This document shows positions 21,892 to 34,410 of a stretch of 64,000 nt of DNA, piece by piece (position 1 is the stretch's first letter; every line of letters starts with the position of its first letter). The stretch is from NCBI GenBank assembly GCA_030549775.1, contig CM060181.1:53140218-53204217 (forward strand), in the 5' to 3' direction. The position numbers were made by a program, and so were the translations under genes. This DNA is from Tamarix chinensis (lineage: Eukaryota > Streptophyta > Magnoliopsida > Caryophyllales > Tamaricaceae). Below the pieces are notes generated by a model that was given only the letters and a program-made list of their open reading frames with translations, ran no database searches and was not told the DNA's origin.

Positions 21892-22746
21892 GCTTTTGTA
21901 GTAAAATAAGGATATTATCCTTAAAATGGTTAGCTAGTTATATTGGTCAATGATAGAATATTAGTAATAATAATGATAATAACTTTAATAAGAATAGTAA
22001 CAAAAACAACAACAATAATAATAATAGTAAAGTTAGAATAATAATTATACTAAATAGATTATACTTAAGGCTAGGAAGGGTTAAGGCACAACCTAGTAAG
22101 GATGGCAGCTAGGTGGCAGCAGCGGCTGTGGTGGAAGTGGTGGTTTTAGGGAAGGTGGATCTTTTAGGGATGGAAGAGAGAGATTGAGATGGTGGTTGTG
22201 GTGGTGGTGGACTCTCTAGGCTGAGAGGGTTGTAGTGGCGGTGGTGATACAGCAAAGTGGCGGCGTAGGTGGTGATGGTTGTGGTGGCAGAGGGTGGTAG
22301 AGAAGGAGGGAGGAGGAAGGAGAGCGAGAAAGGGAGAAAGAAGGGCAGGGGAAAGTAGAAGAGGTTCTGCTAGGTTGATTGGGTGGCAGAAGAGGTGGTC
22401 ATTGTGGAAGAGGAGGTGGTGCACAGTGGCGAGATGGGCAACAATAGGGCTCAAAGGGTAGCTCGAGCTGCCAAATTTGCACAATCGGGGTGGCTTGTGT
22501 AGGGGGATACAGGGGTGGTGAGTGGATTGGTTTGGTAAAGGGTGATGTAGGGAATGGATTGGGTGGTATTTCGGGTGGTGGCATTACATGGCAATGGCTA
22601 GGGCGGTGTCTGAAGTGGCGGCGGTGAAAAAGGTTGGGATTTTTAGGCAGAGCAAAGGAGAGCAAATAGGGGATCGGTATGGGATATTTATAGGCCAAAG
22701 GAGGGAGAAGAAGACAAATAGGGAAGAGGATAGGGGGAAGACATGG

Positions 22747-22751
22747 TAGGG
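22747..22751. repeat. Target-site duplication TAGGG, left copy (LTR D)
   Basis: TAGGG before TGTAACACCCC. The right copy, TAAGG at 27530-27534, differs at one base. Confidence 0.6.
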
Positions 22752-23156
22752 TGTAACACCCCCAAATTTACTACTAAAAAATTTCGTTTAATTTAAAAGA
22801 GTTTAGCAGAAATAAATAGATGAAATTGTAAATTTGGGGGCATTACCGCCACACTTAGTACCAAAGCGGTTCACTCCTACCGACCCAATACTAAGTGCTA
22901 AGGCTAAACAAGATTGATCATCAAGTACAAATCATTAATAAAACATAGGTCATTAGCTAAGTCCAAAAGTACAGTTATGAAAATACTAGAGGACATAATA
23001 CAGCGGAATAAAACAAAATATGAAAATACAGGGAAACAAAACGGAGGATGAACTCCGACCACGTCACTCTCGACCCCCAAGCTAAGTCCACGCTCAACTC
23101 TCAGCCCTACCCGATGCCTCATAAGCATTGTAGGCATCGAAGACATCGCCCCCTAC

Positions 23157-24849
23157 CTGCAAAAACTCAGACGGGTCTTTTACTCGTGGGAATGAGCAGC
23201 ACCCATGCAACGGGTGATCAGTACGCTACGTACTGAGTAAGGTAACAAACGCACTAAGGCCAACATACACAAAGATACATGACATAGCAGACATGGCATA
23301 ATTACGTAGATAGTATGCAATAACACAGATAAACAATACCGGCGATGAACCAGATAACTTTTTCATTAGATTTCTTATAAATATAATCGATTCACATCAT
23401 AGTCTTTATCAATCCATGTGAGTGCGAGAACCCCACTATTATAGCTGATGGAACGGTCACGAGGGCCATACCCTGCCACTATTTTAGCCGATGGACCGGT
23501 TACGAGGGTAACATACCCTGCCACTATTATTTGCCGGTGGACCGGTCTGGACCCGACTCATAAGGTGTTCCACTATAAATATTCATATCTTTCCCATGTC
23601 TTATCATTATTATGATTGGTTTGTTGAGCACAGAATCCCCCACTATTATAGCCGGTGGAACGGTCACGAGGGCACATGCCCTATCACTATTATTCCCCGG
23701 TGGACCGGTCATGTAGGGCACCCCGGCCCTAGCCACTATTATTCGCCGGTGGAACAGTCTAGGTCCGGCTCAATATCTTTCTCTGTAAGTGATTAGTGTC
23801 TTAACATATCTTATTCGAAAGAATACTACCCTTGACATGCATGGCTAACTATATCCGCACTTATCCTCCCAAGAGGGTCTGTCCCATATCTTGAGACTTC
23901 TGCACCTCCTAACTCGCCTCGACATCCTTCCCTTCCCATTTTCTCACACCGGGAACCCAACCTCTAAGTGTGTGGGTCAGGGCCCACCACCTTATATCCC
24001 AAGGTCTACTCACCACCTTACCCTAGGGTTTTCACCAGAAACCCTAATCTGGGCCTATGTGGCCCTTCCTTCTCTGCCTCCCATAACCCACACTACTATA
24101 ACGCCCCACGTGTCATGACCCTCAGACTCAACTCTCCCCTCATACCTCGCTCCTCCTCGTTTATTTTTATTATTTTCTTTCTATTTTTCCACCTCCTTAA
24201 ATTAGGGTTTCCTCCCCAAACCCTAGCCGGTACCTATGTACCCTTATATTATCCTACATATTATTTTTCACCTCGAGCCTCCAGACTCCCAAACAAACCT
24301 TCCATTGCCTTCCCCACGTCCCAAAGTAACCTTCCATACGTAAGGTTCGCCCCCATGCGGACCTTAACCTCTCCATGCAAACCCCTTAATCTCTACCATG
24401 CCAAACCCTAAAATTTCCATACAAACCCTAATTCTCCCATGTAACCTTAATTTCTCCCACTCTTCCATTTTATTTAATTCCCCTTTTTCTCATTCATTCG
24501 CGGATCACAGATTACCTAGGTCATCCTTACCTACGTTAGCCAACTTACTTCCCCTTTGTTATCTTAATTTCTCATTTTTCTCTTTCATGCCCCCATTCCA
24601 TAGCACCTCATCAAATAACCTAACATGCATGTCCTAAGGGTCACATCACATCACATCACATTACATCACATCATATTTACAGCATATCCATATTAGCACA
24701 TACCAGACAAGAGCACGAGAACATACCTCGGTTCCATGCTACGCTACATAATAAAACAGATAACATATAGAATACAACATATAAACCGTACAAGGCACCC
24801 AAGACAAGTAAAACATGTAACACACAGGCGGCCTTAGTTACGTCCTTAC
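23157..24849 (-). other. Putative intron within solo LTR D
   Basis: Exon/intron junctions GATTTAG/GTAAGGACG (24850/24849) and GAGTTTTTGCAG/GTAGGG (23157/23156) bound 1,693 bases. A GTACTGATCACC block with a CTGAT branchpoint-like core lies about 60 bases upstream of the acceptor. This is the cleanest copy of the pattern. Confidence 0.45.
23430..23762. repeat. CCACTATTAT..GGTGGAACGGTC minisatellite, 3+3 units (LTR D)
   Basis: Units such as CCACTATTATAGCCGGTGG, each followed by AACGGTC or ACCGGTC, in two triplets. The linker contains GTTCCACTATAAA and TTGTTGAGCACAGAATCCCC. Confidence 0.75.
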
Positions 24850-25119
24850 CTAAATCGGCGCCGGGGTTGGAGCACGCTCCTACGCCTCCTGGGGGTTTTG
24901 AGCCGGTTCACCTATAAGAGGGAAATACTAAGGGTTAATCTCCCTCTATCGAAATTACCATAAATTTCCTATCTTACCCCTATCATGGCCTAATACTAAG
25001 GCTAACATTAATAATACTAGTTTATAAATAAAAGGTAGGGTTGTTATTATACTCAAGATAGTTAAACGAATCACCACTAGTCAAAGTAAGTCTTAGTAAA
25101 AGCCATAGTATTAAAGTAA

Positions 25120-25344
25120 GGGTCTCAATAATACTAATAATATTATTATTAATGATACTAATAATAATAATAAGAATACTACTAATAACAATAATAAGAA
25201 TGGTTATAATGATAATAACGATGATAATAATAATTGAAATCGTAGTAGTAGTAGTATTAGTAATACTAATAATAATGATGATGATAATAACAACAACAAC
25301 AACAACCATGATCACAATACTACTACTACTACTACTACTACTAC

Positions 25345-25380
<36 letters not shown>

Positions 25381-25507
25381 AAATAATAATAAGAATACTA
25401 AAAATAATAATAATAGAGATAATAACAATGATAATAATAGTTAGATTAATAAACATAATAATACTAATACTAATACTAATAAAAAAAATGATGATGATAG
25501 TGATAGC

Positions 25508-25550
<43 letters not shown>

Positions 25551-25665
25551 GTGGCAATACTAATCATAATAAGAATACTAAAAGTAATAATATTAAATAA
25601 TAATGATAATAAGGATAATAACGATGGTAATAATAGTTAAGGTAACAAATATAGTAAATATAACG

Positions 25666-25720
<55 letters not shown>

Positions 25721-26090
25721 TAACCACCATAACCATAATAATAATAATAACGATAATGATAGTAATAATAATAGTAGTAATACTAATAATAGTAGGAATA
25801 CTAAAATAATAATAATAATAGAGATAGTAACGATGTTAGTCATAGTTAGAGTAATGAACATGATAATAATAATAATAATAGTAATATTAGTAATGGTAAA
25901 AGTAATAATAATAATAATAATAACACAACAAGGTTTTAGTATTACTTAATACCATTAATTAGAAGTTCTTAGGGATAAATGTTAGGACATAATAGTAATA
26001 ATAGTGGTAGTACTAATAGTAATAATAATAATAATGTTAATAATAATCATAATAACACTAATAATAATAGTTAATAATATTAAAAATCAT
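25120..26090. repeat. Long compound trinucleotide microsatellite in LTR D
   Basis: About 950 bases almost wholly of AAT, with ACT, AGT, ATG and AAC variants. Pure AAT runs lie near 25345-25378, 25515-25551 and 25673-25717, and an ACT run near 25317-25345. The Ile-rich ORFs on both strands (25022-25861) are translations of this repeat. Confidence 0.9.
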
Positions 26091-26570
26091 TAACACTTTT
26101 ATTATTCAAGGTTTAGGGTTCAAGGAGTTGGGGGCAACTTGGCTAGGTGGTGGTGCCTGCGGCGACGGCGGCGGTGGAGGAAGGAGGAAATGGGAGAGGT
26201 GGATGTGGAGGCTAGAGGAGAGGGAAGTAGGGGATCATGGAGGTATAGGGTGGTAGGGCAGGATCCCCTGGTTGTTTTGGGGGGTAGGAACGGCGTTGTA
26301 GGCGGCGGTATAGGCGGCAACCGACGGCGCGAAGGTGGCACGGGGGTCGAATGGGGCTGTTCAGGGAGGCAGTTTCACACGGCCAGGGTGGCTCCTGTAG
26401 GGCAAGGAAAGGAAGGCTGGTGGTTGGGTTGTGCAGGGAGAATTTTGGTGGCTGGAACAGGCGGCAAGGGCGGCCAACGGCGGAGGAATGGCTGGCTGAA
26501 TGAGGGGTGGCACACGGTTTTGGTTTTCTGGGCTCCAAATTCCAAACCCAATCAAGGCAGCCTTCGGGGC

Positions 26571-26578
26571 TATTTATA
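26571..26578 (-). promoter_or_regulatory. TATA box of solo LTR D
   Basis: GGCCTATAAATAG on the minus strand, about 950 bases from the LTR 5' end. Identical core in LTRs A and C. Confidence 0.6.
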
Positions 26579-28289
26579 GGCCAATCAGGAAGGGAAAACG
26601 ACAAGGATGCGTAGGAGAGTAGGGGGTAGGGTTATGGCTGTTGTCCGGCGAGAGTGGCCGGCGCAGATCTACATGTGCAGATCGTGCGTTGTCGGGGAGA
26701 GAGAGGGATTGCGTGCGAGAGAAGGGAGGGATGGTTTGGTCGAAATTGCAAGGGAGTCAACGGGGAGGAGAGGGGAGGAATGGCCGGTTCAGGGAGAGTG
26801 GGCGTTGTAGGCTTTTTCCTGGTGAGATTTTCGGTTGCAGGGGCGAGCGGGAGGTTGAAGACGATGGGGCTGGACCGGCGATCCAGGGGAAAAGAAAAAA
26901 AGAGAGAAAAGGAAGGCCAAACCGGCCGAGAGAGGGGGAGGAGTGGTGCGGGAGACTGGGCCGTGCAGGTGGAAGGGGGAGTTGGGCCAACGGGCCGGCC
27001 CAGGTCGAGGGGGAAATAGAAAAAGAAGAGAAGGAAAGGAAGAAAAGGAAAAAGAGAGGGAAAAAAGAGAAAAAGAAAAAGGAAAAAGAAGTGGAAATGG
27101 CGGTTGGCTTAATTAATATAATTTGGGTAATTTGGGATGTTTAATAAAATATAAATATTAAAATAATAATTAAATTCTCTTTTTAGGTTAATTTAGGGAT
27201 TTTTGAAAGAATTGTCTTAAATTCCATTTAAATTAACAAAACACTCTAATTTTCTCCAATTAAATTATTAAAAAAGTTTATATTAATTTGAAACTACTTT
27301 ATCCTTCTTAATTTAAATAAAGTAATTTAATTAATTAATTTCCAAAATAAAATCCTTAATTAGCTTAAAATACCACAATTCCTCCTATTTAAAACACTTA
27401 CAAATTTCTTCTTGATTTGTCCTAATTAACTTCCTTTTATTTTAATAAAAGTAAATTATTTGATTAACTTTCAAAATAAAAATCTTATTTAATAATAAAT
27501 AATAAAATTAGGATTTTCAGGGCATTTCATAAGGGCTCTCAAGTCAACGGTGGCAGGCTGGTACAAACCTGTGAATGGCAAGGTGCAAGCAATAGGTGGA
27601 GGAGGAAAAGGAAAGGAAGGGGAGAACACGAGGGAGGCAGGTGAGGGAGGTCTAGCTCAAAATGGGAAGGAAAATGACAGGGGAGAGAGAGTAAGTCGGT
27701 GGTACAGTGGCAGGGGGAGGACGATAGCAAGTGTGACCTACAACGTGAGGACAGGGAGAAGAGAGGAGGAAGAAGAAGGGGTTGGGTTGGCCAGTTGAGG
27801 GAAAAGAAAAAGAAAGAAAAGAAAGGGGGAGAACCGGGCTAGGGAAGGAGGAGAAAAAAAGGATGACGTAAGCTAGGTCGTGCGAGGAGAGGAGGAGGGG
27901 AGTTGGGCATGAGCAAGGCCCAACCAAGGGAAGAAGAGGAGAAAAAGAAAAGGAGACAAGAGAAAAAGAAAGAACAAAAAAGGAAAAAGGAAGAAAAAAA
28001 AGGGAATTGGTTGGTTGGGGTGTTTAGGATAGTTTAGTATTTTTGAATATTTAAAAATAATAAAAATTAGTAAAATAATAATTAAATTCCTTTTCATATT
28101 AATTTAGAAATTTTTTGGTTAAATCTTCCTAAATTCTATTTTAATTAGCAAATTACCCTAATCTTCCTTAATTCCCTCCTTTTTGTCTTAATTACTTCCA
28201 TTATTTTATTAAAACAATATATTTAATTAATTTCACTAATAAATTATAATTTTATCATAATTTCCTAAATTATGATTTTGGGGTATTAC

Positions 28290-28295
28290 GTGAAG
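28290..28295. repeat. Target-site duplication GTGAAG, right copy (LTR C)
   Basis: Exact match to 19471-19476. It lies 8.8 kb away because LTR D is nested inside C. Confidence 0.8.
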
Positions 28296-28560
28296 TGCCT
28301 CAAGGAAGGGTCCCCAAATAGTAGGCTCTTCGCCTCTAGGCTGGACACTCCTCCAAAATGCATCTTCTCTTCCCCTCAGGTAATACACTACCATATCAAC
28401 CTTTTTTCTAATGGAAAACCATAAGCAATGAAGGTCTTCTTCATGTCACCGCCCTATCTTTCCATGATGTTAGAGTCCTTGTGATCCTCAAACATCAGGG
28501 GGTGATCATATCTGACCATCTTAAGCCAATCCTCCAAATTTGGTGTGGGTATTGGTACCA
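28296..28560 (-). pseudogene. Ty3/gypsy gag, N-terminal part (degenerate)
   Basis: On the minus strand a frame gives VYYLRGREDAFWRSVQ and EEPTIWGPFLEA, matching the gag core (A.YYL.GEA..WW..V followed by TW..F...F). An upstream TKFGG-like segment fits the usual P..F.G. Stops are present. It is separated from the remainder of gag by LTR C. Confidence 0.65.
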
Positions 28561-28953
28561 GCGGTGGTTGTGGTGCTCAGAACTGACCTTCCATGTATGC
28601 ACCAACAATCTCCTTAAATGCCTTAATGCACTCATAACATTGGTTGGCGACCATTGACTCCTAAAGACTAGGATTAATTAAAAACAACTATTTTACCGAG
28701 TACTAAAACTTGCACAACTAATCAACATTGAGGCTATCCATATCACATTCCCAACCCACTCTTACTCACGGACATTCCAGGTTTGTAAATACTTTAACTT
28801 TAAGTTAAATACTTATATAATTGAAAAATCATTTAAAACAACTTGTTGTATATGCTTAAACAATTTAAAATAAGAGAAGATTTTAAAAGAAGCTCATATA
28901 CGAACATGTGGTATCAATTAAAAGTGCTTGAAAGCGAAACACCTTTCAGAAAA

Positions 28954-28966
28954 CTCTTTGATACCA
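28954..28966 (-). other. Primer-binding site (tRNA initiator Met type) of the host element
   Basis: On the minus strand, TGGTATCAAAGAG lies five bases inside the 5' LTR end (GATAACA). The usual plant iMet PBS is TGGTATCAGAGC, so this is a close match. It fixes both the orientation and the 5' LTR boundary at 28972. Confidence 0.75.
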
Positions 28967-31900
28967 ACTTGTGTTATCACCCCCACTTTTCACTACTTAA
29001 ATTTTTATTTTAAAACATTACAGAAGTGGAAAAATACTAAATACATCTAGAAAAATGGGTTTTATCACTGTACCTGACATAGGAGAGGCATCCACCGTCC
29101 GTCCCACTTTAGATACAAAATGGAGAAACCAAATGAAACAAGACAAAGGTAGAGTGCATAGGAAACAAAATAGATATATACTTAAAGAAAAAGTTCATAG
29201 AATAAGACCTCGACGGTCCCTAAAATATTCAAATGCATGGAACAAGGTTAAATTGAAATACATAACTACAATGATATAAAATAAAGGTAGGGCGTAGCCC
29301 CAACCTTGGTCCATTAGGGACCGATCAACATTCTTATGTTGTCCACACTCTCAATCCTAAGCCTAAACAAGGTAAGCCCACTACTAGCTATCCCCTAAAA
29401 CTTGTATATAGTCTTTTGCTCGTGGGAATGAGTAGGTGACCAAAAAAACTGACACATCAATACTCTTCATACTAAGTAAACTAAGTGATCTCCTCAATGG
29501 GAGTCACAAGCATATGAAGTTCTAGCATAATGGGAAGATCATACTAAACATATATCATGCTTATGCCTTATAACTAGCCGTGTATGCTCTATTATGGTCA
29601 TATGATACATCAGAGCTTCATGCCAACATGACTTAGACAATTTAGGACTCATCATGCTTATCAACATAATATAAACATCATGGATAACAACATACAACTA
29701 AATAAGCAGGTTATTGAAACAACTTATTAGGGATTCTACCATCCATTCACATAAGTTCCCATTGGGTATATTTTCCAACTTAAGTAATCCTTTAGGTCAT
29801 TTATTAATAAGCAATTATTTATCTTTCCCTTTTTGTTATCCTCATTCTTATTCTTATCAATTGATAGACTGTGTACCACCCCATAATCTCACACATCACG
29901 GAAGCCTATCCAAACTAGAGGACATAAAGTCCAACTGAAGCCAAGTAACTACCAATGGACATAAATTCTAATCGAAGCCAAGTAACTACAAATGGATATA
30001 AAGTCTGACTGAAGCCTAAAACCACCTAGGAGACAAGACCTTTTAGTATCGATATCCTCTAATACATCATAAGTTTCTAGAGTAGGTAAGACATTGAGAT
30101 ATACTAGGATCCCACTGGAAGACACCAATAAACTCCCGAAGGTAGACTAAACTCTAGTAGTTAACCAAGGATTGGGTAACCTAAACCCATACATAGCTCG
30201 ATCATCTTCCACTTTAAGTAATTAGTGTGTTGTTTTCCAATATTATGTGATCATACAAGGCCCATATAATAAGCAAGCAACACATTCACATACTCATCCC
30301 ATCTTAACCATTATTATCCTCTAATCATGTGGTGGGATTTCCACTAGTGCTTAACTAATATTAATAAATCCATCATGGTAATCCATTTTAGGTCAATAAT
30401 CTAGATTACACTACCCTTTTGAAGTCATAACATACTTATTTGTGCTTTCCACTAAATGCTTCTCAAGCACTTATTGAGAATGCCATGAATTATGATCCAT
30501 TTAATCCATCCATTAGTTTAGTCAATCCATGCCAAAAGGTATGTTTTTGTCATTAAATAATCATATAGCAACATTGGGTATAGTCTTAGAACATATCAAG
30601 TCCAAAAGATAAAAATCACATACTCTAACTGAACCAGTAGACCAGTTTGGGATAACCACTCAACTATTTTAACTAACCAATTAATCGATTTGGGTCTACC
30701 AAATGATTAGTATTACTCAGCCAAATCTAGGGATCCCTCAAACTAGTTGATCGGTTTAGTCAAACCATTCGATTGTTCTAAGATCAGTCAATCGATTTTG
30801 CTTAGCCAATAAATGGGCTTAAGGAAAGATTAACCAAGGTCACCACAAACCAACTGGTTAATCAGCTTGGGTCAACTAGTCAACAGTTCTAAAGACCATT
30901 GGATCAGTTTGACCTAACTAGTTAATCAGTTAGCTCTAAAAAAACACATGCTAGGAATTTTTTTCATGTGAATTACACTCTAAAATCTTACCACATCCAA
31001 ACCATAACATACCATAGCAAAATACCAATATTTAATAAGCTTATAACTAAATCATGCTTCACTTTCAAGCAAATCGACCTTATTTTATCTAAATCATCCC
31101 TTTTCTTAGTACTCACCATTAATTCAACATGCATAAATTAGATTTCAAACTATCAAGTAAGCATATAAAACAACTTTTTATACAAAACTTTACATCACAT
31201 GCTTATCCAGGCCACATTTTAGAGGTAAGAATAACTTACTCGTTATGTAGTAAAGGTTCTCATTAGAGAGGGAAAATGTAAGTTGAAAGATTTAAACTTC
31301 AAAAACCTTTAAAAATAACAAGTTAAAACACAAAAATCATTAAATACCTTTCACAAATCAAAAAATAGAATTAGAAACGAAAACAAACTTCCCACACTCA
31401 AGAAAAAAAATAGAGAATGATTTTGCTAAAAAGAACTCAACTTCCTCCTAAATATAACTCTTTCTTGCTTAAGGATGAAACAAGAGGGAGCTAGAGAAAT
31501 GATTAGAAGAGTGAAAGGAATTTGAAAGCAAGCTCAAAGTGGAGAGGAAATAATACGAGTGATAGAGAGGTGAGATATTTTGAAGGATGAAAGAAAAGTG
31601 AGAAGAAGGAGTGATTGGGGTTATTTATAGCCAACAAATTGGTTAGGGAACGAGTGAGGTTATGTAACAAATCAAAAAACAAGAAGGGTAATAGAAGAGT
31701 TCTATCTCATAGCTCAAATAGTGATTTTCTAGAGAATGCTGGTGAGTTCGTCTTGAAAATATGGAACACAAGAAGGGTAATAGAAGACCATCATAGGAAG
31801 GAATCTCCCTATAATACCCCAAAATTTTGTTAAACCTAATCCCATATTATTAATACCTTAATCTGATTCTAATCTTGATAAAATCTTATTTTAGCCTTAT

Positions 31901-32410
31901 TTAAATTTCTTAATCCCAAAATCTTAACCAAATCTGCATCTTTGACTTAGATAAATTACTTTTCGTAATCTAATCTAAAATTTGGTAAATTTTATCACTA
32001 ACTATGCCTATTTTAGCTAATAAATTTTTTATCTAAAACTAACCCCAACTTTTTCCTTTTCTTTCTCCTTCTCCTTTCTCCTACCTTTTTCCTATTGTAA
32101 GACTTGACTTATTTTTTCTTACCCCTGTAACACACAATCATCACTCTCATGTTCCCCCTATTGATGCCATGATCATCACAACCAGCCCCCTTCCTCATGT
32201 AGCTACAACCATCACAATCATTGTTTCTACTATTTCCTTTAACTGCATGCCCCTGCCATTTTCATTTTTCACACAATGCACACAACCATCACTCTCAACC
32301 ATCCTCTCACATTCCTCCGTTGAATTTTAATCCACCCCGGATGCCACTATAGACCATCACCATCCACATCATCACCCCTGCACACCTGTTCGCATGCCAC
32401 CATACCATAT

Positions 32411-32432
32411 ACACATACACACACACACACAC
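32411..32432. repeat. (CA)n microsatellite
   Basis: About ten CA units within the CT-rich leader of LTR E. Confidence 0.8.
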
Positions 32433-33308
32433 ATATATGCTACTCTCATCTCTCTCTTTTTCTCCCTCAGTTTGTTTTCCATTTATTGCCCAAATTGTGT
32501 CGAGCAATTGACTTCCCCAAGCCACCATTCTTCCTCCTCCTTCTCCAACTCCTCCTCTTCTTCTTCTTCATCCTCTTTCCCTACTATATTTCATATGACC
32601 AAAACACCTCCCCCATCACCACACCACCACTGATCACGGAGTGCCGCCTCGAGCTTGGTGGATCAACCACAAAGGCCACCCCATCACTCTTTCATCGTCG
32701 CCGATCATCGCCTTCAGCCACCTCCATTTTCTATAATTTTTTCCTTGCATCTATCGCATTTTTGTGAGGTGCACAACTTACTTATGGCCTCACTCACGGA
32801 CATGCACCTTTGATTTTCCTTATTGCATGCTTGTACACACCGGTATGGTTTGCCCATGCACACTCACATGGCTCGGCACAATCTCCGCACACCCATGTGC
32901 ATGTGTTCATTATTTCTAGAGTAATTCTTTACTTGAGCATGATCGTGCCTCTTGGCACATCTTGGTTGGGCAAGATCTCACCTTACGGGTTGGGTGTGCA
33001 CCACTTGCCTCACACTTGTGCAACCCCCTATTTTTAGTCGTGTAACCTGTTTTTCACCCCTAAACCTTACCCAAACACAACCAAAATTTTACCATAGCAC
33101 CACCATACATTCCACCACACTTCCACGCAACTCAAGCTTCCCTTTGAGTCCAATAATTTCTATTTTTACCCTCTTTTACCTTAACTTTTCCCTTGTTTAT
33201 AATCTTCAAGCCTAATTATGCATTATCTTAATTTTCGTTGGTGATTTTCAAAAAATCTCAAAGGAGGAGGCATAGGGTTTATGTGCATGGAGCCTAGTGC
33301 CTTTTTTG

Positions 33309-34410
33309 GTAAGTATACAAGTCGTAGTTAGGGATTTATGTGTATGTGTATATGCTTTTTATTAGACTTGTGATATAATTAATATTATTTTATGATATGA
33401 TATCTTGAGTAATGAGATTTTGGAAGTATATTTTTGGTATAATGTTGGATATGGCATGTATGCAAATAATTGAGGATTTATGTTCTAAATGGATATTGGA
33501 GATGTATATATATTGGTACTGAGATTTATCAAACCTCGAGAGAATATAATCATTTTTAACTACCTAAGGGTATTATGGTCATTTGAGGATAATTATATAT
33601 ATGGTCCTAATTATGTTATTAAATTTATGTCTTGTCTATTTATATGGGTCTCACATGATACTTTTGGATACACAATCAACTCTAATAAGATATATATCAT
33701 TTAAAGTGAATGATCATGTGAGTTAGGCCAAGGCATTTACACGGTTTCATTCCATTGAATAATAAAAGTGGCTTAGATGTCTTGTCCCTGAGAGGTACAT
33801 CAGTCCATTCCACCATATTAAGAATAGTGGGGCCTACTACTTAATATGAATAAATATAAAATTAAGAGATAAAGTATTAATGAAAAGATACTAGTCATTT
33901 GAAAATATACTAATCATTTGAAGTGAAATATTACATGATTTAGGACCAAGGTGATGAGTTTGTTCCACTGGATAATAATAGTGGCTTAGATGTCTTGTCC
34001 CGGAGAGGTACTTTAGACTGTTCCACAGGTTTAAGAATAGTAGCTCATGAGCATTTTGCTTTAAGAGGTGTTGAGTCTGTTCTACTGAATAATAATAGTG
34101 GCTTAAGTGTTTTGTCCTTTAGAAGTATTTTAGACCGTTTCATCAGTTTAAGAATAGTGAGGTCCCTGAACTCAACATAAATAAAAGATTGAAATGTAAT
34201 ATATTTATATAGAGAGACTTAAAATTATTACTTATGCTGCACTATTTTATATTATCTTACATACACTTATTCTCTTATATGAATTCATGTTATTATGTAT
34301 AATCCTACTTAGATTACATTGTTACCTTACTCAGTATGTAGCGTATTGATTATCCGTTTCATAGGTGATGTTCATTTTCATGAGTAGACGACCTAGATGT
34401 ATTTGTGCAG
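33309..34410 (+). other. Putative intron within LTR E
   Basis: GTAAGTATAC donor at 33309 and GTATTTGTGCAG/GTTG acceptor ending at 34410 (1,102 bases). The exon just before the donor (GGAGGCATAGG) resembles the same place in LTR A (GGAGGCGTAGG). Confidence 0.4.
33755..34165 (+). repeat. Three paired units of the LTR minisatellite (reverse orientation, LTR E)
   Basis: Three repeats of about 125 bp carry TCCACTGGATAATAATAGTG and GGCTTAGATGTCTTGTCC, then a TTTAAGAATAGTGG half. These correspond to the reverse complement of the CCACTATTAT..GGTGGA units in A, C and D, as expected for a plus-strand copy. Confidence 0.65.

Larger units (their letters stand above)
22752..27529 (-). mobile_element. Solo LTR D (4.8 kb), nested in LTR C
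   Basis: On the + strand TGTAACACCCC...GGGCATTTCA, with a 4/5 TSD (TAGGG / TAAGG). Minus-strand order: U3 with GGCCTATAAATAG (TATA 26578-26571), CT- and GC-rich leader (to about 26100), an AAT-rich tract of about 950 bp (26090-25120), a TTTAG/GTAAGGACG donor (24849), repeat units (23760-23430), the conserved block (23250-23178) and a TTTTTGCAG/GTAGGG acceptor (23157). It is the most CG-rich, least decayed copy by eye and is inserted into C, so it is among the youngest. All ORFs here are repeat- or leader-derived. Confidence 0.8.
19477..28289 (-). mobile_element. Solo LTR C, split by nested solo LTR D
   Basis: Parts 19477-22751 and 27530-28289 together give about 4.0 kb. The + strand start is TGTAACACTCCC and the end GGGGTATTAC, within a GTGAAG duplication, inserted in host gag. 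Minus-strand order: U3 (28289 to about 22693, interrupted by D), TATAAATA (22692-22685), CT-rich leader (to about 22060), (AAT)n (21857-22050), GTAAGG donor-like site (21718), repeat units (20510-20165), the conserved block (about 19990-19920) and an acceptor-like GATGTAG (19899). There is no coding region. Confidence 0.8.

Noticed and set aside
25022..25861. Ile-, Leu- and Asn-rich ORFs up to 181 residues
   Set aside because: Translations of the AAT/ACT microsatellite in LTR D.
26139..27144. Overlapping ORFs of 121-167 residues
   Set aside because: They lie in the GC- and GA-rich leader and U3 of LTR D. The equivalent regions of LTRs A and C encode nothing similar, so there is no conserved protein.
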